Part shown: piece after piece, positions 23,152 through 29,955 of the stretch
Numbering within the stretch: position 1 is the first letter of the stretch
How the letters are laid out: each line of letters starts with the position of its first letter
Source of the DNA: a virus
DNA length: 31,879 nucleotides
IMG/VR virus record: IMGVR_UViG_3300031657_000561
Span: 1-31,879 of that record
Direction: 5' to 3' (one strand)
Notes under the pieces: model-generated
Database searches by the model: none
What the model was told of the DNA's origin: nothing
What the model saw: the letters and a program-made list of their open reading frames with translations, nothing else
Translations under genes and position numbers: made by a program

Positions 23152-24063
23152 CTAATTTGTGTAGACCATGTAACGGCCCACGTCCTTTAAAAATGGGATT
23201 GTGATTTCTTGTTTCTCTACCGAGGCAGTTCTAATAGCCAACTTCAGTAGCTTTGACATCTTTCTATAGCTGCCACCCCAGGGATCCAGGTTGACGATAC
23301 CCCAGAGGTAGTTGTGGATCTTCTTATCGATCACCTTGTAACTCCTGGCGATCAGTTCAATATCCTCAAATTTTGGGGGCGTTAGAGTCTGCACCACTCC
23401 GAGACGACTAGATATCTGGGCAAAGAATTCAGCTTCCTTACCAGCCATCATTCTCTGCATCCTGGGTTGTCCGAAATAGACGGTTCCAATCCCAGATTGG
23501 TCATGGAGTGAGCGCACAATTTCCAGACTATCGCTTGATAGGAATTGAGCCTCATCGAGGATCAACATTCGATCACTGCCCTGCATAACTTTTGCAATCA
23601 ACTGGAACTGTCGATATCCAGTTAGATGTGTGGCCATCCCGAGGTGCTGAGCAATACTCACAATGATAGCCGTCCTGGTGAACCCCTTGAAGGCAGTCAG
23701 CAGGATCACATCGGGATGATTTTTTAAGTATTCAACTGCACTCACGGATTTACCAAGCCCAGGTACACCGTAGACAGCGCCCATATCCTGGTGAGTGTGG
23801 CAGTAGTTCAATACATCAGTGATGGCTCTGGCTTGAGAAGTTTCAACAAAGGTTTCATCCACCCGGTAGGTTTGGCGCGTGAATTCACGGGATAGGAAGC
23901 TCTGCATTCGGAGTTCAAGCTTCTCAACATCGCCTGAATATTTCTCATTGATCCACAGACTTAATGTGGCAGCCGAAGTACCCACTGATCGGGCCACTTC
24001 AGCTTGTGATTTGTCCGAATGCTCCATGTATTCATTGAATAACTCGCGGACAGTTCTAGGCAT
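23152..24063 (-). CDS. B: Transposition target-DNA activator ATPase, MuB-like
   Basis: A 303-residue AAA+ ATPase. An N-terminal helix-turn-helix (about 18-45: KSQAEVARSVGTSAATLSLW) is followed by the ATPase core with Walker A GVPGLGKS (99-106), Walker B MLILDEA (166-172) and an arginine-containing region around QISSRLG. MuB-type proteins bind and coat target DNA, choose the insertion site and stimulate the transposase. The gene overlaps the transposase stop by one base, the usual A-B pair. The length is close to that of MuB (312). Confidence 0.88.
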   Translation of the reverse strand: MPRTVRELFNEYMEHSDKSQAEVARSVGTSAATLSLWINEKYSGDVEKLELRMQSFLSREFTRQTYRVDETFVETSQARAITDVLNYCHTHQDMGAVYGVPGLGKSVSAVEYLKNHPDVILLTAFKGFTRTAIIVSIAQHLGMATHLTGYRQFQLIAKVMQGSDRMLILDEAQFLSSDSLEIVRSLHDQSGIGTVYFGQPRMQRMMAGKEAEFFAQISSRLGVVQTLTPPKFEDIELIARSYKVIDKKIHNYLWGIVNLDPWGGSYRKMSKLLKLAIRTASVEKQEITIPFLKDVGRYMVYTN

Positions 24064-25649
24064 TAGTTCACTCCTTGTGATTGATTATCAAATGACATTT
24101 CTGATAGGGGTACATCTGCGACCAGCCTGGTTGCGTTCCGGTAGTCCTCTCTAGCACCCTCACGTCTAATTTTCTTTCTACGACCCACGGTTGCGAATTC
24201 CTCCGATGTGGCTTCAAAGGGGTGGTTTTTACCCAGTATGGGAGCACCGCATAAGAAGAGATCCTTCGAGTCATAGATGTAAATAATATTGAGTTCATTG
24301 CGCTCGTTTACATCGGCTGGATCAAAGCGAATGATGACCCGCTGGCCTTCCATCTTTTTAACCAGGAGAAGATCATGGAAATAGAGGTTTTTGCGGTAGG
24401 TAACACCGTTGCCACGAACCTTGTAGGTCTTGCCTGCAACCCGCATCATGAGCATAGCGAGATCTCTCTTATCCACCATCTTATGAAAGGTCTCCAACAG
24501 CTCATAATTGAAACCCATATCGAAAACAATATTGGAGGTCATTTTTGTTTTCTGAAGCTGATGATTCAAACCAGTATGTTCATGTTTATTGTAGCTCTCA
24601 AAGACCTCATTAACGAAGCCGTCCACCTCATTCCAATCCATCAAGCGAGATAGATCAAGTTTCTTAGCCTGACCCTGGGTTTTGATCTGTGAGCTCATGT
24701 ACTCTGGCCTGTCCTTGATATCCGCTCCGATATAGCCGTATTCGATCGTTCTGCAGCGATTGTGGATGAAGTTGTGAGCAGGTTCGATATGCTTTGCTTT
24801 TGCATTATAAGGAATTGCAAACACGGGCTCGATATGGAGTGATGTGAAGATTCCCCTGATCATGATCTCATCCAGCATCTGCTCTTTTTTACTGGCTCTT
24901 TTTCCTTCGGTATTTGCACCATGCAGGGAGATAGCTGTATAGTCTTTGCCATTGTCCATGTAGGCTTTTTCAGGGGTGCCATACTTGTTGACCACTCGTA
25001 ATAGGGATAGAGAAATTGTGTCCTGGTTAGGATTTGTTGAAACAACCCAACCAAGAGCCTTTCGACTGTTTCCATCCATCCACCAGGTGACCCAGGGTCG
25101 TACAGGTTTTCCATTCTTCAAAACCTGTATGTTCAGCATCACGTGGTCACTCACTGCAGCGTCCATGGGTTTGATCAATCCCCAGTCCCGACTGTGGTGA
25201 GGATTTGTGTTTTTAAAGGCCGCCTCCCCCTCTCGATACAGGATCTTGGTGCTCTCTGGAATGGACTCATATTCCCTGCGAAAAGTGGCATAACTGACAG
25301 GCTGATCTCCCAGAGACATACAGAACTCCTGGTACTCCTCACGGTAGATGGTCATAATCTTGGGTTTGTGTTGATTGAGAGTGGATTTATAGAGGAACAT
25401 CTTGTGGTCTTGAGGCAGGATCTTTTTACCACCACGACGATTGGCAGTTCTGTCGGCTAGCCCTGCGATCCCGAACTTCTCAAAATCCTTGGTCCACCTC
25501 GCAAGTGTTTGCCTGGAGACACCGACTCTCCCTTGAGCATCCTTAGCTGAAAAACCACCTTTTATTAAGCTCTGGTATTGGCTCAAAATGTCAGCACGTT
25601 CAGCTGCAACCATGCGTTGCCGTCCATCGAGATCTGCGCTTGAAATCAT
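24063..25649 (-). CDS. A: DDE transposase, MuA-like
   Basis: A 528-residue transposase. The N-terminal region has a helix-turn-helix (about 33-60, with KDAQGRVGVSRQTLARWTKDF). The catalytic core shows Asp168 in VSDHVMLN, Asp232 in AYMDNGKDY and Glu289 in KHIEPAHNF; the 57-residue distance between the last two matches MuA (336 and 392). A C-terminal domain of the Mu-transposase type follows (about 390-470). It is shorter than MuA (663), mainly at the N-terminus and C-terminus, as in many Mu relatives. It cuts and joins the phage ends for replicative transposition. The preceding gene overlaps by 4 bases. Confidence 0.92.
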   Translation of the reverse strand: MISSADLDGRQRMVAAERADILSQYQSLIKGGFSAKDAQGRVGVSRQTLARWTKDFEKFGIAGLADRTANRRGGKKILPQDHKMFLYKSTLNQHKPKIMTIYREEYQEFCMSLGDQPVSYATFRREYESIPESTKILYREGEAAFKNTNPHHSRDWGLIKPMDAAVSDHVMLNIQVLKNGKPVRPWVTWWMDGNSRKALGWVVSTNPNQDTISLSLLRVVNKYGTPEKAYMDNGKDYTAISLHGANTEGKRASKKEQMLDEIMIRGIFTSLHIEPVFAIPYNAKAKHIEPAHNFIHNRCRTIEYGYIGADIKDRPEYMSSQIKTQGQAKKLDLSRLMDWNEVDGFVNEVFESYNKHEHTGLNHQLQKTKMTSNIVFDMGFNYELLETFHKMVDKRDLAMLMMRVAGKTYKVRGNGVTYRKNLYFHDLLLVKKMEGQRVIIRFDPADVNERNELNIIYIYDSKDLFLCGAPILGKNHPFEATSEEFATVGRRKKIRREGAREDYRNATRLVADVPLSEMSFDNQSQGVN

Positions 25650-25939
25650 GAAACTTTATTCCTCAATATTACGGTGTCTGATTGTGGTCCAGCCACTCGG
25701 GATATTTCCTGCTCTGTCGCAGACAAGTAGTCCCCTAGAAAAGCCTCAGCCACGCTATCTGGAACACGTCTGAGGATGTCCTCTTCTGAGAAGTTGATTG
25801 TGACGAAACTGACGACTCTGGATCTGATAGGATCAGGTAGAGTATTTGGCTTTACATTTGTGAAGGTGTTCATCTTGATGCTCCTCTGGTTTTGCTCATT
25901 CTCCATATCCTGCATTTTGGCCATGTCCATACCCATCAT
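25646..25939 (-). CDS. Hypothetical early protein (97 aa)
   Basis: A 97-residue protein between the transposase and another small gene, overlapping both by 4 bases, which is strong evidence for a coding role. It begins with a Met-rich stretch (MMGMDMAKMQDMENEQNQ), and a later internal ATG (at MNTFTNV) could be the real start. The second half has IRSRVVSFVTINFSEEDILRR, a plausible alpha/beta fold. Unknown function. By place it may influence transposition or replication. Confidence 0.55.
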   Translation of the reverse strand: MMGMDMAKMQDMENEQNQRSIKMNTFTNVKPNTLPDPIRSRVVSFVTINFSEEDILRRVPDSVAEAFLGDYLSATEQEISRVAGPQSDTVILRNKVS

Positions 25940-26160
25940 GACACCTTCACTTTCTGAGATTTATTTGCTGCTCTTTCCAGTTGGTTAATCCGTGTTTGGA
26001 CGACCCTGGCTTTGGATGGGAATCCCTGATCCAGACAATAGGCTTTTAACCTGGACAGATAAGCCTGATCCGGTCTGTGCTGGAGTTGGGACTTCAAGTA
26101 ATCTACAGAGGTGTGTGCATCATTTCTGATCATCTTTTCATCTGAGATGCGACCCATCAT
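25936..26160 (-). CDS. Hypothetical early protein (74 aa)
   Basis: A 74-residue basic, helical protein, between 184-aa and 97-aa early genes, starting 1 base after the former ends and overlapping the latter by 4. Contains HTSVDYLKSQLQHRPDQAYLS and a C-terminal helix with RVVQTRINQLER, suitable for nucleic-acid or protein contacts. No family recognised. Confidence 0.5.
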   Translation of the reverse strand: MMGRISDEKMIRNDAHTSVDYLKSQLQHRPDQAYLSRLKAYCLDQGFPSKARVVQTRINQLERAANKSQKVKVS

Positions 26161-26715
26161 TCACCTCACTTCCATCTGGGGAAGATGGCGATCGAGGATC
26201 CCACGTACATGATCGATAGTCGGGAGTTCATCGGCATGGAACATCTCAGCGATATCATCAGTTATTGCCTCAGCAGGATCAAATTGTGGTTCAGGAGTTA
26301 CTTCAGATTCATCTACTTCTAATTCATCATTAATGAGGTCAAAAGGAGGTAGGTAATTCGGCCACTCATCCAGGATTTTTGTCCAGTCCCAATCCAAGGT
26401 TCCAGGATCTACACCAAGGGCGTAGATGTGCATATTTCGCTTAACACCACCGACAACAAACTTGTGTTCCTTGTCAATGATTGGCCATCCCGCTTCACGT
26501 AATTCTCTCAAGCGTCGATCTGCACTATCACCACCAAGTAAAGGTCCACGCATAGCGTACATGGGAAGCCACCCACCTGAAATCCACCCACCCTGCTGAT
26601 TGTAGGGAGCTAGGTTAAATCTGCCGTTTTCATGACGACCGTAGTAGAGTGTATATAGGATCTTTTGTTGGGTGGTCTTCAATTCGTTTAGCAAGGTTTT
26701 AAGTGATGTTGTCAT
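26161..26715 (-). CDS. Hypothetical early protein, winged-helix-like
   Basis: A 184-residue protein. The first 100 residues contain a helical part (TSLKTLLNELKTTQQKIL), an unusual Gly/Trp-rich segment (about 36-53: GRFNLAPYNQQGGWISGGW, shown in part), then DSADRRLRELREAGWPI and a strand pair ending in a basic VKRNMHIYAL. This is the layout of winged-helix DNA-binding domains in which the second half contacts DNA. The C-terminal part (120-170) is very acidic. It may be a regulator or replication accessory. Family unknown. Confidence 0.5.
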   Translation of the reverse strand: MTTSLKTLLNELKTTQQKILYTLYYGRHENGRFNLAPYNQQGGWISGGWLPMYAMRGPLLGGDSADRRLRELREAGWPIIDKEHKFVVGGVKRNMHIYALGVDPGTLDWDWTKILDEWPNYLPPFDLINDELEVDESEVTPEPQFDPAEAITDDIAEMFHADELPTIDHVRGILDRHLPQMEVR

Positions 26716-26728
26716 AGTTCCATACTCC

Positions 26729-27568
26729 TTAATTGATTCCTAGCTCAACTGCCTGATCGATAAGTTTTTGAAATTTGTGTTTTTCGGTAAGGATTGCGAG
26801 GTCATCGCCGGACAAATCTGCCCCTGAAAGCGTCTTGAAAAAGACTTCCATTTGATCATTGATTTTTCGTAGTCCCAGTGCTTTTTCATCGGGTTGTTGT
26901 GAGGCGAGGAGTTTCTTGATTTTCGCTTTGTTTTTCTCATTTTTCTCATTCATGTGGATCATCCGGTCCTCAGCTAGATAAAATTGACTCTTCCACCTGT
27001 CGCACTCATCGATGACCTCAACTTTTGTCTTGGTGCTGGATTCATCCAGCTTGTCCTGGATGGTCACTATATGGGCTGTCAATTCCTTGAATACCTCCGC
27101 CACCTTGTTTGCACTCTGCTCAGGTGAACCCGCAAGCGCATCATCTAATTGTTTCCGGAGATTTACTGGTAGGGCTTTAATCTGTCGCTGGAGAGTCACC
27201 GGTACACCGAGCTGCTCAAACATCTGAAGGAGTTGTGGACCAACGGCTTTCAGATCTGATATCTTATTCATTATTGTTTTGTAGTTAATGCCAGCATGTT
27301 CGACAAATGCTTTGAAGGAATCAGCTTCTGTGATGAGCTGCAAATTTCCGTGACCCTTATAGGCTGCTTGGACCTTTGATAATTCGATTACAAGGGTCGC
27401 CTGGCTAAAAAGATTTAGCCGTTGTTGGTGCTTGATTGCTCCAATCAGTTCCAACGCTGAGTCGAATTGAAGGTTTTTCCCGACGGGGGAATTCCCCGAT
27501 TCAACAATATCAACAACTTGCGTATCTACTTTTTCCCGACCGGGGGAATTATTGCCGGTTTTAGTCAT
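26729..27568 (-). CDS. Early coiled-coil protein with a repeated N-terminus
   Basis: A 279-residue protein. The first 35 residues contain two similar short pieces (NSPGREK and NSPVGKN), encoded by an imperfect 20-base DNA repeat. A helical region follows (40-150), then a coiled coil (about 150-235) rich in Lys, Glu and Asn, and an acidic C-terminal helix. The middle resembles phage early proteins of the DUF3102 type, but this is not certain. It overlaps the CII-like gene by 4 bases. Function unknown; a role in phage DNA handling is possible. Confidence 0.5.
   Translation of the reverse strand: MTKTGNNSPGREKVDTQVVDIVESGNSPVGKNLQFDSALELIGAIKHQQRLNLFSQATLVIELSKVQAAYKGHGNLQLITEADSFKAFVEHAGINYKTIMNKISDLKAVGPQLLQMFEQLGVPVTLQRQIKALPVNLRKQLDDALAGSPEQSANKVAEVFKELTAHIVTIQDKLDESSTKTKVEVIDECDRWKSQFYLAEDRMIHMNEKNEKNKAKIKKLLASQQPDEKALGLRKINDQMEVFFKTLSGADLSGDDLAILTEKHKFQKLIDQAVELGIN
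27474..27550. repeat. Imperfect direct repeat with palindrome in the coiled-coil gene
   Basis: TTTTTCCCGACGGGGGAATT (27474-27493) recurs at 27530-27550 with one extra C, 56 bases apart. The first copy extends into the perfect palindrome GGGGAATTCCCC (27486-27497). Both lie in the N-terminal coding region and could be a binding site for a phage protein. Confidence 0.6.
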
Positions 27569-28020
27569 GATTTTTCCTCAAACACATTGAGCTGATTACC
27601 ATTCTGAATCCGCTTCTGTATGCCAATACTCATCTGAGTGATTTCTGTGAGCCTGGAGACACAAAGATCCATGGTCTCTTGACTGGGATTCGCAAAGTGT
27701 TGAAGCATAGCTCCCACCGTATCATTGGCTAATTGCTGATAGTCAGCAAGGACCTGACTTTCTTCCTTCTTGTTCTTTGGTACTCGTGGGATCTTGATTG
27801 ATAAACGACCCACTCTCTGATTCATGACAGTCAGAATATCATCTCTTCCCTGTAACATCATGAGTGAGATAACCCGCTTGATAGCCTTGACCAGGTGCGA
27901 GTCTTCCAGGGCCATCTTATAGATTGAGTTTTCGGTTAATCCCTGGGTATCCGCGAGGTCTGGAATACCAAGCTTGCCCTGGTGAACCGTCTGGTAAACA
28001 GCTTTTTGAACAGCGTCCAT
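27565..28020 (-). CDS. Phage regulatory protein, CII (CP76)-like
   Basis: A 151-residue protein near the start of the early operon. The N-terminus, KAVYQTVHQGKLGIPDLADTQ followed by GLTENSIYKMALED (about 6-40), has the pattern of the CII/CP76 helix-turn-helix family found in Mu-like and P2-like phages. The rest is helical, with a conserved-looking basic patch IKIPRVPKNKK. A Shine-Dalgarno AAGGA lies 7 bases before the ATG. CII-like proteins of other phages control lysis-lysogeny choice, but a role here is inferred only from the HTH and location. Confidence 0.45.
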   Translation of the reverse strand: MDAVQKAVYQTVHQGKLGIPDLADTQGLTENSIYKMALEDSHLVKAIKRVISLMMLQGRDDILTVMNQRVGRLSIKIPRVPKNKKEESQVLADYQQLANDTVGAMLQHFANPSQETMDLCVSRLTEITQMSIGIQKRIQNGNQLNVFEEKS

Positions 28021-28022
28021 AA

Positions 28023-28157
28023 CTAGTCCTTCAAAATTTGGTTGGTTTTTTTAATGGTCATGCCCTTGCGAGGCTGGTAAATTGGAGGTGCAAGTCCCGG
28101 TCGCGTGGCAGCTAAACCGGGAGCTTGCTTATCCAGAGGAGGATTCTTTTGAATCAT
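28023..28157 (-). CDS. Very small proline-rich ORF (44 aa)
   Basis: A short reading frame beginning 3 bases after the stop of the 81-aa gene and ending close to the start of the CII-like gene. It begins MIQKNPPLDKQAPGLAATR, contains a second PGLA, and ends KKTNQILKD. The tight spacing supports translation, but the start site is weak (TTAGGCT before ATG). A strong hairpin (28090-28128) lies inside, so this gap may act as RNA rather than protein. Confidence 0.45.
   Translation of the reverse strand: MIQKNPPLDKQAPGLAATRPGLAPPIYQPRKGMTIKKTNQILKD
28090..28128 (-). repeat. Long imperfect hairpin in the early leader region
   Basis: GCAAG (28090-28094) plus CCCGGT (28096-28101) pair with ACCGGG (28116-28121) plus CTTGC (28124-28128): 11 base pairs with a small internal bulge and a 14-base loop. 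It is inside the 44-aa frame. The PGLA repeat of that peptide could by itself produce part of the symmetry. Confidence 0.5.
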
Positions 28158-28160
28158 AGC

Positions 28161-28406
28161 CTAAAGACGACCGCGAGTAGCATTTTGAATCAGATCACCG
28201 TACTCTTTAATACCCGATTTCAAACCAGGGGTGAATTCAACTATGTTGTATGATGTGATAGCCTGTTTAACATCGTCAATAACAAAGAGGGCGTCTGATA
28301 CTGACATGCCTTCCAACTGTTGTGCTACCATCAGTGACAGAAGGCTTAATTCCGCGATTGACGGGTTCTTGAGGTTCTTGATTTTCAGTGGACACTTGGT
28401 TGGCAT
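28161..28406 (-). CDS. Hypothetical early protein (81 aa)
   Basis: An 81-residue protein, second of the early operon, directly after the Ner-like gene. It has a basic start (MPTKCPLKIKNLKN), a hydrophobic helical region (ELSLLSLMVAQQLEGMSVSDALFVIDD, shown as LSLLSLMVAQQL) and a C-terminal GIKEYGDLI. It is too polar overall for a membrane protein. A start at ATG 28406 has a good context (AGGAGAGC, 7 bases upstream). No family recognised; small early proteins here often modulate host functions or transposition. Confidence 0.55.
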   Translation of the reverse strand: MPTKCPLKIKNLKNPSIAELSLLSLMVAQQLEGMSVSDALFVIDDVKQAITSYNIVEFTPGLKSGIKEYGDLIQNATRGRL

Positions 28407-28415
28407 GATGCTCTC

Positions 28416-28628
28416 CTATACCTGTACTGGTAAATTTTCCAGTTCCCTGAGTACCCTGCGACTGTTGGCTCGTCGATTGACTACCTGGGAAACCGATTGT
28501 GATTTGATACCCATTCCTCGGGCGATCTCCGTGGCCGTGACCCCATTCCTGATGAGCAGGATCTTCATTTGCTCACGGTCGTATTCAGTATCACCGGTGA
28601 TGAGCGGTGATTCAATTTTTGATGGCAC
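28416..28628 (-). CDS. Ner-like regulator, helix-turn-helix
   Basis: A 70-residue DNA-binding protein, first gene of the early operon. The start is set by GGGAGG (28635-28640) 6 bases before GTG 28628; a TTG at 28634 directly abuts that site and is unlikely. Residues about 20-60 form a classical helix-turn-helix: ILLIRNGVTATEIARGMGIK with the recognition helix SQSVSQVVNRRAN, and then RRVLRELENLPVQ. In Mu, Ner turns down the repressor and early promoters. Its position opposite the repressor gene fits that role. Confidence 0.7.
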   Translation of the reverse strand: MPSKIESPLITGDTEYDREQMKILLIRNGVTATEIARGMGIKSQSVSQVVNRRANSRRVLRELENLPVQV

Positions 28629-28667
28629 TAACAACCTCCCAATAGCTTAGGTTTTTGAATGAATTTC

Positions 28668-28694
28668 TTGATACGGGGTGAAGACGATTAAAAT
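28668..28694 (+). promoter_or_regulatory. Candidate repressor promoter
   Basis: TTGATA (28668-28673) and TAAAAT (28689-28694) on the plus strand, 15 bases apart, toward the repressor gene. Spacing is a little short, so it may need activation or be weak. Confidence 0.35.
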
Positions 28695-28715
28695 TTTCAG
28701 GCTTCATATGCAGTT

Positions 28716-28743
28716 AATATATCCACAGAGCGTGGACTATCAA
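28716..28743 (-). promoter_or_regulatory. Early promoter (PE-like)
   Basis: On the minus strand TTGATA (28738-28743) and TATATT (28716-28721), 16 bases apart, each one mismatch from consensus. It directs leftward transcription into the Ner-like gene and early operon. The TCCAC/GTGGA operator lies between the two boxes, so a bound repressor would block polymerase. Confidence 0.65.
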
Positions 28744-28757
28744 ACAATTAAGTCCAC
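28722..28757. promoter_or_regulatory. Operator with three phased TCCAC half-sites
   Basis: TCCAC (28722-28726), GTGGA (28732-28736) and TCCAC (28753-28757) lie 10 and 21 bases apart, so all face one side of the helix. They form the inverted repeats TCCAC-N5-GTGGA and GTGGACT-N12-AGTCCAC; the outer two also form a direct repeat TCCACAG. They overlap the early promoter and reach the repressor start, giving a plausible combined repression and autoregulation site. Confidence 0.6.
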
Positions 28758-28760
28758 AGG

Positions 28761-29120
28761 ATGAATACTTTTTTAGATATACTTGAACGCCTTAAGGAGC
28801 TTGAGGACTTTAGGTTCGATGCTCAGGTTTGCGAATTGCTTGGATCAACTAAAACCCAGCTGAACAATTGGAAAACGAGAAACACGATCCCTTATGAAAA
28901 ACTTTTTACTTACTGTGAATCCAGGGAAGTTTCAATGAATTGGCTATTGTCAGGAGAGGGGCCAGTACATCTGATGGATAAGGAGATGGAATCGCTCAGG
29001 GATGAAAATCAATCTCTCAAGGATGAGGTAAAAAAAATTGATGAGATTCTGGAACAGGATTCAGAACGCTGTAGCCGACGCAATAGCAGCGATCCTCTTC
29101 CGGGTATAGAAGGAGCTTAA
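28761..29120 (+). CDS. Phage repressor, CI helix-turn-helix type
   Basis: A 119-residue protein. Residues about 17-67 match the phage CI HTH domain: FDAQVCELLGSTKTQLNNWK, the recognition region RNTIPYEKLFTYCESREVSM, and the ending NWLLSGEGP, which is nearly diagnostic. A short coiled coil follows (about 75-100). There is no S24 peptidase domain, so RecA-triggered self-cleavage is unlikely. The start codon is directly preceded by AGG with no proper spacing, which predicts weak translation and may keep repressor levels low. It faces the early operon across the operators. A c-type repressor of a Mu-like phage is the best reading. Confidence 0.75.
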   Translation: MNTFLDILERLKELEDFRFDAQVCELLGSTKTQLNNWKTRNTIPYEKLFTYCESREVSMNWLLSGEGPVHLMDKEMESLRDENQSLKDEVKKIDEILEQDSERCSRRNSSDPLPGIEGA

Positions 29121-29254
29121 TAGGTATCGCCACCTGATTGGGTTTTTAGGGTGGAGTTGATTGATTTATACTTGGATCTGTACATAATGTTCGATTGTGA
29201 AAGGTACCAGCCCTCACAATACTATACTCAAACCAATTGAAGAGGTATGTATTC

Positions 29255-29716
29255 ATGGAATTAAGTATTTTGGAAGCACTATCACTATTAGGCTTTGGAG
29301 GAATATTAGGGGCAGTAATAATATCCTTTTTTGACAATGCGATAATGAGCAAGAAAATGTTATTTGAAGCCAGGGTGAAGGCTTACGCTGGAGTGACATC
29401 TGGCTTGTATTTAAATTTTAATGTGAGGGACTTGAGTACACCCGATGAGTTTTATCGAGAAAGGGAGCGTGTGGTAAACGCATTGTCAGAACCTTTACTC
29501 CTTTCAAGTCCAAAATTGAATAACCATTTAAATGACTACCTAAGACTGGTTACACTACGAGAGCCAAAACCCAAACCCTCCAAGACTCCGATTGTGTTTG
29601 AGATAGCTATTGCATCTACAGCAGATAGTGTACTTCGTCATATGAGGAAGGAGCTCCATGTCGGGAACTATAAGTATCATTGGTGGAATAAACCTAAATC
29701 TGATAGTACAGAATAA
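29255..29716 (+). CDS. Small membrane protein, accessory (153 aa)
   Basis: Starts at ATG 29255, because AGAGG lies 9 bases upstream; an upstream TTG at 29237 precedes that site and is rejected. One N-terminal membrane span is seen (about residues 3-25, ILEALSLLGFGGILGAVIISFF), followed by a soluble cytoplasmic part with KKMLFEARVKAYAGVTSGLY and a basic C-terminus. It lies just after the repressor gene on the same strand, in AT-rich DNA. That position suits lysogeny genes such as superinfection exclusion or defence effectors, although the function is unknown. Confidence 0.6.
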   Translation: MELSILEALSLLGFGGILGAVIISFFDNAIMSKKMLFEARVKAYAGVTSGLYLNFNVRDLSTPDEFYRERERVVNALSEPLLLSSPKLNNHLNDYLRLVTLREPKPKPSKTPIVFEIAIASTADSVLRHMRKELHVGNYKYHWWNKPKSDSTE

Positions 29717-29955
29717 TTTAGCAGCTATATAAACCGGCTTTAAATCCATGTTTGATACATGATTTGTATCATGATAGTCCATTTTACCTGCACGAAACCA
29801 TCATCATTTAACATGTTTGCCCATTTAAACTGCAAAACGCCTAAACGCGAAAGCAGTGCGCACGTCTCGGATAAACAATCACTTACGGGTGCAAGCCCAA
29901 ATTATCAATCTGTCCATTTAATCTGACCCCCTATAATAATACTAAGGGGCAAATT
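29717..29955. other. Non-coding region, candidate phage end and promoter
   Basis: No gene is seen here. A perfect dyad TGATACA-N5-TGTATCA lies at 29753-29771. CACGAAAC (29791-29798) and TAAACGCGAAAGC (29842-29854) recall the CGAAA-containing sites bound by MuA at Mu ends, but the resemblance is short. Near the right side a perfect TATAAT (29932-29937) without a clear -35 box lies 18 bases before the next gene. The area may contain the phage-host junction. Confidence 0.35.

Noticed and set aside
28090-28128. tRNA-like element
   Set aside because: The hairpin lacks the other arms, T-loop consensus and acceptor stem of a tRNA.
29842-29854. Authentic MuA binding site
   Set aside because: Only the short AAACGCGAAAG core matches Mu; the rest of the consensus is absent and this transposase is divergent. 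Kept only as a hint about the phage end.
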